Shown: piece after piece, positions 1-7,905 of the stretch | Layout: each line of letters opens with the position of its first letter | Numbering within the stretch: position 1 is the stretch's first letter | Made by a program: the position numbers and the translations under genes | Assembly (NCBI RefSeq): GCF_002080435.1 | Contig: NZ_CP020538.1 | Location: forward strand, 1,178,001-1,242,000 | DNA length: 64,000 nt | Origin: Sphingobium herbicidovorans | Lineage (GTDB): Bacteria; Pseudomonadota; Alphaproteobacteria; Sphingomonadales; Sphingomonadaceae | Direction: 5' to 3' | Notes under the pieces: generated by a model | Databases searched by the model: none | Seen by the model: the letters and a program-made list of their open reading frames with translations, nothing else | Told to the model about the DNA's origin: nothing

Positions 1-541
1 CGATCGGCAGGTTGATGAAGAAGATCCAGTGCCAGCTCCAATTGTCGCTGATATAGCCCCCGAGGATCGGTCCCATGGCCGGACCCGCCAGCGTCGTCAT
101 GGCCCACAGGCCCATCGCCTTTGCCCGCTGTTCGGGCGGAAAGATGCGCATCATCAAGGCCTGCGACATCGGCATCAGCGGCCCGCCGCACAGCCCCTGC
201 CCGATGCGGCAGGCGACAATCATGCCAAGCGTCGTCGATAGACCGCAAAGCAGCGAAAATATGCCAAAGCCGATCATGCCCCCGATGAACAGGCGCACCG
301 TCCCGAAACGCAGCGCAAGCCAGCCGGTCAGCGGCACGCAGATCGCTTCCGCCACCGCGTAAGAGGTGATGATCCATGTCCCCTGATCGGCCGATATGCC
401 CAGATCTCCGGCAATATGCGGAACCGACACATTGGCGATCGTCAGGTCCAGCACGACCATGAAGTTGCTCAACGCCAGGACCAGGCCGGCCAGCATGCGC
501 TGCCGGGGGGTCAGGGTAAAGCTCTCGGCTGCGCCTTTCAC
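1..541 (-). CDS. emrB: EmrB/QacA-type MFS drug exporter (DHA2), N-terminal part, runs off the left edge
   Basis: Inner-membrane proton-driven drug exporter that would pair with the EmrA-type adaptor and the outer-membrane channel encoded just upstream. About 180 N-terminal residues are visible. They contain the typical first helix reading LALSNFMVVLDLTIANVSVP, a later segment WIITSYAVAEAICVPLTGWL, and the antiporter motif C region LAGPAMGPILGGYISDNWSW. I place the start at a GTG at 541, 11 bases after the emrA stop, because no ATG lies between that stop and the first helix; the next in-frame ATG is at about residue 16. The order NodT-EmrA-EmrB in one leftward run supports a tripartite pump. 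The rest of the protein is outside the window. Confidence 0.9.
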   Translation of the reverse strand, partial: MKGAAESFTLTPRQRMLAGLVLALSNFMVVLDLTIANVSVPHIAGDLGISADQGTWIITSYAVAEAICVPLTGWLALRFGTVRLFIGGMIGFGIFSLLCGLSTTLGMIVACRIGQGLCGGPLMPMSQALMMRIFPPEQRAKAMGLWAMTTLAGPAMGPILGGYISDNWSWHWIFFINLPI

Positions 542-552
542 CGCAAGAGGCT

Positions 553-1704
553 TCAGTCAGCCGCGAGGTCGATTTCGACCTCGGTCGACAGGCCAACGCG
601 CAGCGGATGCGCCGCCAGTTCCCTGGGATCGAGCGCGATGCGCACCGGCAGGCGCTGGACGACCTTGATCCAGTTGCCCGTCGCATTCTGCGCCGGGATT
701 ATCGCCATGGACGATCCGGTGCCGCCCGAAAATCCGACGACCTTGCCGTGATAGACTACATCGCCGCCATAAATGTCGGCCACGACCGTCGCGGGCATGC
801 CGATGCGCACGCGGCGCAGCTGCCCTTCCTTGAAGTTCGCATCGACATAGACCTGGCTCAACGGGACGATGCTCATGATCGGGCTACCCTGCGCGACGCG
901 CTGACCAACCTGCACCTGACGGCGCGTCACCACCCCATCGATCGGCGCCCGGATGACGGTTCGCTCAAGATCGAGCCGGGCATTTTCCAACTTCGCCTTG
1001 GCCGTCAGCACGGCAGGGTCGGTTTCCTCCGTCGAACCGCGCACCAGCGCATTATTGGCGGCAAGCTGCCCTTCGGCCGCGCCGCGCGTCGCCTGCGCCA
1101 TCGCCACGCCGGCCCTCGCCTGCTCCAGCCCTGCCCGTGCGGCGGCGAACGCCTTGCGCGCGCTGGTCACTTCATCGCCCGAAACCGCCCCTTCGGGCGC
1201 CAGCGCCTCGCGCCGCTGCAGGTCGATGCGGGCCTTGTCGAAATCGGCCTGGGCCGCCGCCAGCAGGGCGTTGGCCTGGCCGATATCCGCGGCTCTGGCC
1301 TGTACCTGCGCGGCAAGCGACGTACTGGTGGCGGCGGTCTGACGGAAACGACGGCGTGCCTCGGCAAGGTCGGCTTCCGCCTGCGCCAGGGCGATGCGCG
1401 CATTGGTCGGGTCCAGCCGCACCAATATGTCGCCGCGCTTCACCGCCTGCGTGTCCGTCACCCGCACTTCGATTGCCTGCGCCGAAATGAGCGGCGTGAC
1501 CTGAGCGATCTCTGCATTCACATAGGCATTGTCGGTCCCGACATGATTACGGCCGACGAGGATATACCAAAGGGCAAAAACCGCCCCGATGATGAACACG
1601 GCAAGGCCAAGGCGAACCAGCCATTTCTTGCGCTGTGCCATCATCCGTTCCTTCCGGTCCGCGCCGCTGGCGTCGGCGGTGAATTCGGGGACTGCGTCAG
1701 CCAT
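553..1704 (-). CDS. emrA: EmrA/HlyD-family periplasmic adaptor of the drug efflux pump
   Basis: Membrane fusion protein of 383 residues bridging the inner-membrane MFS pump and the outer-membrane channel. One transmembrane helix (about 29-50) follows a charged cytoplasmic tail. The family motif GTDNAYVNAEIAQVTP starts near residue 56 and begins the lipoyl-like half. A long Ala/Gln/Glu-rich coiled coil follows, then the second lipoyl half (APIDGVVTRRQVQVGQRV) and a beta-barrel region. The ATG at 1704 is chosen because it overlaps the stop of the upstream channel gene by eight bases (ATGGCTGA), so the two are probably translationally coupled. An in-frame ATG 48 bases further upstream would lie wholly inside the channel gene. 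Confidence 0.95.
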   Translation of the reverse strand: MADAVPEFTADASGADRKERMMAQRKKWLVRLGLAVFIIGAVFALWYILVGRNHVGTDNAYVNAEIAQVTPLISAQAIEVRVTDTQAVKRGDILVRLDPTNARIALAQAEADLAEARRRFRQTAATSTSLAAQVQARAADIGQANALLAAAQADFDKARIDLQRREALAPEGAVSGDEVTSARKAFAAARAGLEQARAGVAMAQATRGAAEGQLAANNALVRGSTEETDPAVLTAKAKLENARLDLERTVIRAPIDGVVTRRQVQVGQRVAQGSPIMSIVPLSQVYVDANFKEGQLRRVRIGMPATVVADIYGGDVVYHGKVVGFSGGTGSSMAIIPAQNATGNWIKVVQRLPVRIALDPRELAAHPLRVGLSTEVEIDLAAD

Positions 1705-3208
1705 TGGGAAAGTCCTTGGGCGAAGCGCCGCTGGCGGCAAAGCCGCCGCCAAGCGCGCGAATGAGGGCGATGTCCAGCGTGAAAGCGCTGGCTTCCAGCT
1801 CCGCGACGGACTGGCGTGCCGCGAGCAACTGGTCCTCGACGTTCAGGACGTCGAGATAGGTGAACAGGCCGCCCCGATACCGTTTCTGTGCGATTGAATA
1901 GGCTTCTTCCGACGCGGCCAGCGCAGCACGCGCTTCTGTCAGCCGCTGATCGAGAATGCGGCGGCCAGTGACGGCGTCGGCGACTTCCTGATACGCGCCG
2001 AGCACGGTCTTGTCATAATTGGCGACCGCCTCGTCAAACACCGCCCGCGCCCCGCGATAACGACCGCTAAGCTCCCCGCCATGAAAGATCGGCAAGCTGA
2101 TCGCTGGGCCGACCGTGCCGAACAGCGAATCCTTGCTGAACAGCGTATCGAGGAAGGAGCGCGCGCCGGTAGCGGAAGGATCCGTGAAGGAGCTGTCATA
2201 GCCAAGCGATTGGACGCCGATTAGCGCGCTCAGGCGGACGGCCGGAAAGAAATCGGCGCGCGCGGCCTTGATCCGCTTGGCCGCGGCTTCGGTCCGGGCC
2301 AGCGCAGCGGCAATGTCGGGGCGGCGCGCCACCAGGTTGGTGGTGACGTCGGCAGGCAAGCCCAGCGGCGCGGGAGCGCCAAGGCGCGGCTGCGCGATGG
2401 CCAGCCCGCGATCAGGCCCGGCCCCGATCAGCGCCGCGATCTGATGGCGTCGGATAGCGATGGATTGATCGATACCGGCAAGCGCCGCGCGGGCGGAAGC
2501 GACCGTGGCGTCGGCCTGCCGTACGCTGCCGCGCGTTTCCAGGCCATTGCGCTGACGCTGCGCCACCAGCTTCTGGCTCGCGCTGCGGATGTCGAGCGCC
2601 CGCTCCTGAATGGCCCGCTGGTCGAACAGGCGCGCCAGATCGGCATAGGCATCCGCAACCCCGGTGGTGAGCACCAGCCGCGCCCGCTGCGCGTCGATAC
2701 GCGCTGCTTCGGCTTCGGATGTGGCGGCGGCCAGGGCCGCGCGATTCCTGCCCCACAGATCAAGGTCGAAATTCAGGTCGAGCGTGGCCTGGCCGGTGCC
2801 CAGCCATCCCTTCGGCACGAAATCCTTGGGAAAGCCCATATTATAGCTTTGCCTGGTCGCAACCGCCGATGCGTTGGCGTCAATCGAGGGCAGGAGCGGA
2901 GCGCCAGCCTGCTGCGCGGCGGCCGACGCCTGGCGGAAACGGGCAGCCGCCGCAGCCATATCGGGCGAGCCGGCCAGCCCTTCCTCCATCAGGCGGTCGA
3001 GTTGCGCATCGCCATAGATTTTCCACCAACCCTCGTCAGGCCAAAGGCCGTCGCTTTGCCCCAAGGTCTGGGACGCGGCGATGCTTTGGGCGGTGCGAGG
3101 TTCCGGCGCCGACCCAAGGTCAGGTATCGACGCACAAGCGGCCATGGCCAACATCCCGGCGGCCGATGCGCCAATGCGCAGGAAATGAACGAAGCGACTC
3201 AAGGGCAT
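1697..3208 (-). CDS. NodT-family outer-membrane efflux lipoprotein (OprM/TolC type)
   Basis: Outer-membrane channel of the tripartite pump, 503 residues. A short positively charged leader ends in a lipobox AMAAC (Cys about 25). Two TolC-type repeats follow, with typical segments such as DGLWPDEGWWKIYGD near the N-terminus and SLPIFHGGELSGRYRGARA in the second half. The start at 3208 is the ATG directly after the operator; translation from it gives a proper lipoprotein signal, while an upstream in-frame ATG at 3268 would extend into the operator region. There is no Shine-Dalgarno sequence in front of this ATG: the sequence between operator and start is CGGTTTT, so the message may be leaderless or nearly so. 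First gene of the pump run and divergent from the TetR gene. Confidence 0.93.
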   Translation of the reverse strand: MPLSRFVHFLRIGASAAGMLAMAACASIPDLGSAPEPRTAQSIAASQTLGQSDGLWPDEGWWKIYGDAQLDRLMEEGLAGSPDMAAAAARFRQASAAAQQAGAPLLPSIDANASAVATRQSYNMGFPKDFVPKGWLGTGQATLDLNFDLDLWGRNRAALAAATSEAEAARIDAQRARLVLTTGVADAYADLARLFDQRAIQERALDIRSASQKLVAQRQRNGLETRGSVRQADATVASARAALAGIDQSIAIRRHQIAALIGAGPDRGLAIAQPRLGAPAPLGLPADVTTNLVARRPDIAAALARTEAAAKRIKAARADFFPAVRLSALIGVQSLGYDSSFTDPSATGARSFLDTLFSKDSLFGTVGPAISLPIFHGGELSGRYRGARAVFDEAVANYDKTVLGAYQEVADAVTGRRILDQRLTEARAALAASEEAYSIAQKRYRGGLFTYLDVLNVEDQLLAARQSVAELEASAFTLDIALIRALGGGFAASGASPKDFPNG

Positions 3209-3213
3209 AAAAC

Positions 3214-3229
3214 CGTACCATATGGTATG
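3214..3229. promoter_or_regulatory. palindromic operator 1 of the efflux operon
   Basis: The core TACCATATGGTA (3216-3227) is a perfect 12-bp palindrome. It ends 8 bases before the NodT start codon. Operator 2 has the same core with one change, its centre about 61 bp away. The obvious ligand is the divergent TetR protein, by analogy with TetR-controlled pumps; binding itself is inferred. Confidence 0.75.
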
Positions 3230-3274
3230 AAAACCGCCTCTGCGCCTGCTGCAACGCCTTGTCAACATAAATAT

Positions 3275-3290
3275 CGTACTATATGGTACG
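3275..3290. promoter_or_regulatory. palindromic operator 2, at the TetR gene start
   Basis: CGTACTATATGGTACG is a 16-bp palindrome with a single mismatched pair. It ends five bases before the TetR ATG at 3296. From the core outwards both divergent genes carry the same 18 bases (ATATGGTACGGTTTTATG) including their start codons. Repressor bound here could block both transcription and ribosome access; this is inference. Confidence 0.75.
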
Positions 3291-3295
3291 GTTTT

Positions 3296-3967
3296 ATGAC
3301 AGACCAGATCGACATGCCCCGGTTGTCGCGGCGCGAATTGAGAAGACGGGATCGCCGCGACGCGATCATCGCCGTGGCGCGCCGGTCATTCCTGGCATCG
3401 GGCTATGCTGCGACGACAATGTCCTCGATCGCCGCGGAACTGGGCGGGTCAAAGGGGACGTTGTGGAGCTATTTCCCCAGCAAGGAGGAACTGTTCGCCG
3501 CAGTGTTGCGCGATGCGACGGAAACCTACCATGCTGACCTGCTCCAGCTTCTTGATTCGCGCGGCGAGCTTGAGCCGACGCTGGTTCGCTTCGGCCATGA
3601 TCTGATCCGCAGGCTCACGTCGGTCGAAGCCATCAGGCTGCACCGGCTGATTGCGGGGGAAGCAAACCGCTTCCCGGAAATAGGCGCGATCTTCTTTGAA
3701 CTTGCGCCCTTGAATACACGCAAGCTGCTCGCGCGCTTTCTGGAAGGCAGCATGGAACGAGGCCAGCTGCGGCGCGCCGATCCGCAATTGGCGGCTCGCA
3801 TGCTCATCGTCCTGACCCTGTCCGGCTGTCATCAACAGATGATCTGGGGGAGTACCAACCCGCCCAAGCCTGAACAGATCGACGCAGACGTCGCATTCGC
3901 CGTGGATTGCTTCCTGCGCGCCTATGCACCCGAAGCGGGAAAGCCTGCGCCGTCAAGTTCGCATTAA
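3296..3967 (+). CDS. TetR/AcrR-family repressor of the adjacent efflux operon
   Basis: DNA-binding regulator of 223 residues. The N-terminal helix-turn-helix (about 22-65) reads AATTMSSIAAELGGSKGTLW then YFPSKEELF, the classical TetR signature. The C-terminal ligand domain resembles the AefR-like type, with RLHRLIAGEANRFPEIG at about 120-136. I chose the ATG at 3296, immediately downstream of operator 2, although the reading frame is open far upstream; translation from further upstream would run through both operators. No Shine-Dalgarno is visible. Divergent position and paired operators suggest that it represses both itself and the pump. Confidence 0.93.
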   Translation: MTDQIDMPRLSRRELRRRDRRDAIIAVARRSFLASGYAATTMSSIAAELGGSKGTLWSYFPSKEELFAAVLRDATETYHADLLQLLDSRGELEPTLVRFGHDLIRRLTSVEAIRLHRLIAGEANRFPEIGAIFFELAPLNTRKLLARFLEGSMERGQLRRADPQLAARMLIVLTLSGCHQQMIWGSTNPPKPEQIDADVAFAVDCFLRAYAPEAGKPAPSSSH

Positions 3968-4019
3968 CCATTTATTTGCGGGACTATCCTAGATCAAGGT
4001 GTGCCAGGAGATGCGCGCC

Positions 4020-4643
4020 ATGCAGTTTTTCAACGCCAATGCCCTTCAACGCAAAGATGGCGACGACAGGATCGAGAGCGCCCGACCGGCGCGACGCCGC
4101 CGCCTGCTGCTGATCGACGAGAATGAAACCGCGCGCGCGGTCATCGCCCGCCGTCTTTCACACCTGCATTATGATGTCGCGCTGGCGGAGAACGGTTTTG
4201 TGGCGCTCAACCGCCTTCTTTCCCGGCCGGTCGATATCATCCTTATCGACATGGGCCTGACGATCCTGCCAGGCATCGCCACGATGAAAAAGATCCGCGC
4301 GGCGGGGCTTGCAGACCAGGCCAGCTTCGTGATGATCACCGGCAGGCAGGACAGCATCAGCGCAATCGAAGCGCTGGAGGCCGGCACCGACGATCATGTC
4401 GCAAAGCCATTGGACTTCGATGTGCTGGACGCGCGGCTGCGCTATCTTTGCCAGCGGGCAGACGAAATTGGCGCGCTGACCCGGCACAATGCCGAACTGG
4501 ACGCCCGCATTGCCCGACGCGCGGTCGAACTGGGCGAAACGCGCGACGCGCTTGAGTTATTGCAGGCGGACAGGGCGCGGCTGGTTTCATCGATCCAGGC
4601 CCTGAATGATGAGATTGTCCGATTGAGCGCCGCCCGCGGCTGA
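4020..4643 (+). CDS. single-domain response regulator with C-terminal coiled coil
   Basis: 207-residue protein with a receiver domain at about 28-145. It has the acidic pair in LLIDEN (D33, E34), phosphoacceptor D77 in IILIDMG, T107 in MITG and K129 in AKPLD, so all phosphorylation residues are present. Residues 145-207 are rich in Ala, Glu, Arg and Leu and look like a coiled coil rather than a DNA-binding domain, so it probably works through protein contact. The ATG at 4020 is chosen because AGGAG at 4006-4010 lies 9 bases before it; an ATG at 4011 directly abuts that site. No kinase gene is adjacent, so the partner is unknown. Confidence 0.85.
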   Translation: MQFFNANALQRKDGDDRIESARPARRRRLLLIDENETARAVIARRLSHLHYDVALAENGFVALNRLLSRPVDIILIDMGLTILPGIATMKKIRAAGLADQASFVMITGRQDSISAIEALEAGTDDHVAKPLDFDVLDARLRYLCQRADEIGALTRHNAELDARIARRAVELGETRDALELLQADRARLVSSIQALNDEIVRLSAARG

Positions 4644-4645
4644 AG

Positions 4646-5599
4646 TCAGCGCAGCCAGTGCGTTGCGGCGAACCACCCGGCTATCCCCGCCGCCATGACG
4701 CCACAGACGCCCACCACCCCCCAGAATGCCCAGGCTTCATGGGCAAATGGAATACCATCGACATTCATGCCAAGCAGGCCGGTCAGGAAGGTCAGCGGCA
4801 GGAATACCAGCGCCACGACGGAAATTATCAGCGCCTGCCGGTTCATCTGTTCGGCGCGCAGGTCGGTCAATTCTTCATGCGCCAGCGCCGACCGTTCGCG
4901 CACCGCCTCCAGTTCCTCGGCCATGCGTGCGCAGCGGTCCGCCGCCTCCTGAAGGTGCAGGCGGTCATCGGGCTGAAGCCATGGCGCTTCGGCTGCCGAC
5001 AGCCGTTCGAGCGCCTGCCGCTGGGGCGAGATGAAGCGGCGGTAACTGATCGCCGTCGCGCGGATTTTAGATGCTTCCCGCCGTACCTCCGCCGCGCCGC
5101 TGTCGCTGAGCGAGCTTTCAATTTCGTCCAGCGTGTCGCCAAGCTCCGCCACTTCCGGGTCGAGCGCTTCGGTGATCTCCTGCGCGAAAGCGGCGATCAG
5201 GTCGCCTGGATCCTGAATCGTCCCCGCCAGCATCCGTTGCATCACCGGCTCGATCGCCGCGAGCGGCCGATAGCTCACTGAAATGACGCGCGCATGCTCC
5301 GCCCATAAGCGAATGGAGACCAGCGGATCGCCGACCGCATCGTCCTGCGCCCCCAGTCCCCGCAGGTTTATAAGCGCGCCATGCGCCATCAATGTGCAGC
5401 GCGGGCGCGTTTCTTGCGCCAGCAGCGCGGACAGCGCGGCCTCCGGCATACGGTCGCAGCGCGATACGACGGCCTGCGCGTCTTCCCGCCAGCCGTCGGC
5501 GTGGATCCAGCTGAACGCCGCGTGATCGGTCTCCGCGCAAAAGGCGTCGAGTGAAATCTCCCGCGCCTGGCCGTGATCGCTGACGATAACGCGGCTCAT
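4646..5599 (-). CDS. CorA-family Zn2+/Mg2+ transporter, ZntB-like
   Basis: Inner-membrane divalent metal transporter of 317 residues. A large cytoplasmic funnel domain is followed by a long helix rich in Glu and Arg, then two C-terminal transmembrane helices. The CorA signature GMN (about residue 277, in LTGLLGMNVDGIPF) closes helix 1. The loop after GMN is DGIPFAHEAW rather than the E. coli CorA-type MPEL, as in ZntB-like members. The ATG at 5599 overlaps the upstream gene's TGA as ATGA, which decides the start over an upstream ATG at 5617. Co-transcription with the siroheme-synthase-like gene may be incidental. Confidence 0.88.
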   Translation of the reverse strand: MSRVIVSDHGQAREISLDAFCAETDHAAFSWIHADGWREDAQAVVSRCDRMPEAALSALLAQETRPRCTLMAHGALINLRGLGAQDDAVGDPLVSIRLWAEHARVISVSYRPLAAIEPVMQRMLAGTIQDPGDLIAAFAQEITEALDPEVAELGDTLDEIESSLSDSGAAEVRREASKIRATAISYRRFISPQRQALERLSAAEAPWLQPDDRLHLQEAADRCARMAEELEAVRERSALAHEELTDLRAEQMNRQALIISVVALVFLPLTFLTGLLGMNVDGIPFAHEAWAFWGVVGVCGVMAAGIAGWFAATHWLR

Positions 5600-6354
5600 T
5601 CCGGCATTTCCAGCCAAAGCGAAAGCCCCTCGCCCGGATCGACAGGCGGCGCGTCCGCAGGCAAGCGCACCGCATCGGCGCGCGCTCGGTCGAGGATGAC
5701 CGAGGGCACATCGGCGGCGTGATAAACGCGGTCAGCTTCCCCCAGCAGGCGCGCGGCGCGCAACGTCAGATCATCGGGGTCGCCCGACAACAAGGGGATG
5801 TGGACAAGGCGGGACGCAGCTGCATCGCCCTGCCCCGTCAACCACAATGGCACAGCATCGGCGGCGTCATCGCGAAAGGGGTCCATCGGTCCGCCCGACG
5901 CCAATCCCGCGTCGATCGCCCGGCGGCGCGCGCCTGCATCGGGCCAGCGGGCTCTGATGGCGGCGCGCGCATCGTGCAGCGCGCTGGCCAATGCGCCCAG
6001 CTTCTGCGGCAGCAGCGCCTCGATCCGCTGGCGTAGCGCTTTGGCCAGGCCTGCCGACGCTCCACCGGTGCCGATGGCGATCAGCACCGGGTCGCGGTCT
6101 ATGATCGCGGGCAAGGTGAAATCGCAAAGGTTGGGGCGATCCGTGGCGTTCACCAGCACGCCGCGCGCCTTCAGCCGGGCCACCGTCGCCTCATCGCCGT
6201 CGGCGACGATCGCGAGCGCCGCGTCGCCATCCTCGCCGACAATGCAGGCCCCTGCCCGCTCCAGCAGCCGGCGCTTGGCCTCCGCCGCCTCTCCGGCTCC
6301 CGTCAGGATAACCGGCCTGCCCTTCAATATCAGGAAGACGGGCAGGCCCTGCAT
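5596..6354 (-). CDS. siroheme-synthase-like protein: precorrin-2 dehydrogenase domain plus a truncated methyltransferase domain
   Basis: 252 residues. The N-terminal part matches the CysG/Met8 NAD-binding fold, with LPVFLILKGRPVILTGAGEA at about 4-22, and would oxidise precorrin-2 and insert iron to make siroheme. Residues 182-221 resemble only the start of the uroporphyrinogen-III methyltransferase (SUMT) domain: the stretch SGDPDDLTLRAARLLGEAD matches its GDP-LLTLKA-RLL-EAD region. The protein ends about 30 residues later, so most of SUMT is absent and methylation would need another enzyme. Start at 6354 by TGATG overlap with lysA. Sulphite reductase genes are not in the window. Confidence 0.75.
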   Translation of the reverse strand: MQGLPVFLILKGRPVILTGAGEAAEAKRRLLERAGACIVGEDGDAALAIVADGDEATVARLKARGVLVNATDRPNLCDFTLPAIIDRDPVLIAIGTGGASAGLAKALRQRIEALLPQKLGALASALHDARAAIRARWPDAGARRRAIDAGLASGGPMDPFRDDAADAVPLWLTGQGDAAASRLVHIPLLSGDPDDLTLRAARLLGEADRVYHAADVPSVILDRARADAVRLPADAPPVDPGEGLSLWLEMPE

Positions 6355-7619
6355 CAGTCGCGGACCCAATCGGGAATGCTATCCCCCTCGATCAACGCCT
6401 CGATAGGCGGCCGCGCGCGGACCACCGCCCATTTGTCGCCGGAAACCAGCACCTCGGGGGTCAGCGGGCGACTGTTATAGGTGCCCGCCATGGTCGCGCC
6501 GTAAGCGCCCGCAGTCATGAAGGCGACCAGGTCGCCCGCCTGCACCACATCCATGTCGCGGTGCATCGCGAAGGTGTCGCCCGTCTCGCAGACCGGACCA
6601 ACCACATTGGCGGTCTCCCGCCTGCCAACCGGAACGACCGCGCGAATGTCGTGCCAGGCATCATAAAGGCTGGGCCGCATCAGGTCGTTCATCGCGGCAT
6701 CGACAATGACGAACGGGGCCTGCGCACCCTGCTTCACCCGCACCACGCGCGACAGCAGCGCGCCCGCATTGCCGACGATGACCCGCCCCGGTTCGAACAT
6801 CAGGCGGACGTTCCAACCCTTCGTGATCCGCGTCACCATCTCGCCATAGACGGCGGGCAGCGGCGGGATCGGCAGCGAAGGATCATAAGGCACGCCCAGA
6901 CCGCCGCCCAGATCGGCGGTGCGGATGCTGTGGCCCGCCGCGCGCAACTGCTCGATCAGCGCGCCAACCTTGGTGAAGGCGGCTTCCAGCGGCGTGAGGT
7001 CAGTCAACTGGCTGCCGATGTGAACCGCGACGCCCTGCACATCCAGCCCCGGCAGGTCGCGCGCCACGGCATAGCTTTCCAGCGCCCGATCATAGGGAAT
7101 GCCGAACTTGTTTTCCGACTTCCCCGTCGAAATCTTCGCATGCGTGCCTGCATCGACATCGGGATTGATGCGATAGGCGACCGGAGCGGTCTTGCCCATG
7201 GACATAGCCACTTCGGACAGCATGTCCGCCTCCGGCTCGCTCTCCAGATTGAACTGGAAAATGCCGTGTTCCAGCGCCAGGCGCATTTCCTCGGCCGTCT
7301 TGCCGACCCCGGAAAAGACGATGCGGCTTGCCGGAATGCCCGCCGCGATGGCGCGCAAGAGCTCGCCACCCGACACCACATCTGCGCCGAGGCCGAGTTT
7401 CGCCAGCGTCGCCAGCACGGCGCCATTGGGGTTGGCCTTGACCGCAAAGGCGATCAGGGGATCGTCCAGCTGCGCCAGAGCATCGCGAAACACGTTGACG
7501 TGGCGGGTCAGCGTCGCGGTCGAATAGATGTAGACAGGCGTGCCGACCGCCTGCGCGATCTCCGCCATCGGCACCTGCTCCACATGCATGACGCCGTTTA
7601 CATAGTCGAAATGGTCCAA
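6354..7619 (-). CDS. lysA: diaminopimelate decarboxylase
   Basis: PLP-dependent enzyme converting meso-diaminopimelate to L-lysine, the last step of lysine synthesis, cytoplasmic. 421 residues, a normal length. PLP lysine K61 lies in FAVKANPNG; the glycine-rich phosphate loop is seen in ADLGGGLGVPYD; the intersubunit motif CETGDTFA, with its catalytic Cys, is near residue 345. It sits downstream of argH and a small lipoprotein gene, an arrangement echoed by the lysA-linked lipoprotein of other Proteobacteria. It overlaps the next gene as TGATG. Confidence 0.97.
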   Translation of the reverse strand: MDHFDYVNGVMHVEQVPMAEIAQAVGTPVYIYSTATLTRHVNVFRDALAQLDDPLIAFAVKANPNGAVLATLAKLGLGADVVSGGELLRAIAAGIPASRIVFSGVGKTAEEMRLALEHGIFQFNLESEPEADMLSEVAMSMGKTAPVAYRINPDVDAGTHAKISTGKSENKFGIPYDRALESYAVARDLPGLDVQGVAVHIGSQLTDLTPLEAAFTKVGALIEQLRAAGHSIRTADLGGGLGVPYDPSLPIPPLPAVYGEMVTRITKGWNVRLMFEPGRVIVGNAGALLSRVVRVKQGAQAPFVIVDAAMNDLMRPSLYDAWHDIRAVVPVGRRETANVVGPVCETGDTFAMHRDMDVVQAGDLVAFMTAGAYGATMAGTYNSRPLTPEVLVSGDKWAVVRARPPIEALIEGDSIPDWVRD

Positions 7620-7641
7620 GGGTTGTTTGTCCTAGCGGGTC

Positions 7642-7905
7642 TTATTGGGGCTGGCGTTCGGGTGGCAGGTCGAACGGATCATCCCGGCGCTCCTGCGACT
7701 GGGTGAGCAGTTCGACATTACGCTCCGGCCGCGCCTGGATGGAGGGAGTCATCAACTGCTGCGCGGTCGGCGCGGCGGCCGCGCCTACGGGCACCGCTGG
7801 CATTTTCTGGCCCTCGACCGGCTTCAACGGCTGTCGGCCGCCGCAGGATGCCAGGGCGAGCGCGATTGCGCCCAGCGCCAGTCCCCGGCCAAGCGTGATC
7901 CTCAT
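7642..7905 (-). CDS. small LptM-like lipoprotein
   Basis: 87-residue lipoprotein. Signal peptide 1-20 ends in the lipobox LASC; the mature part is Pro/Ala/Gln-rich without a recognisable fold. Lipoproteins of this size and position next to lysA are widespread (the LptM/YifL group, implicated in LPS translocon maturation). The assignment here rests on lipobox, size and neighbourhood, not on a strong motif. Its ATG overlaps the argH stop as ATGA, so it is translated in the argH-lysA run. Confidence 0.75.
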   Translation of the reverse strand: MRITLGRGLALGAIALALASCGGRQPLKPVEGQKMPAVPVGAAAAPTAQQLMTPSIQARPERNVELLTQSQERRDDPFDLPPERQPQ

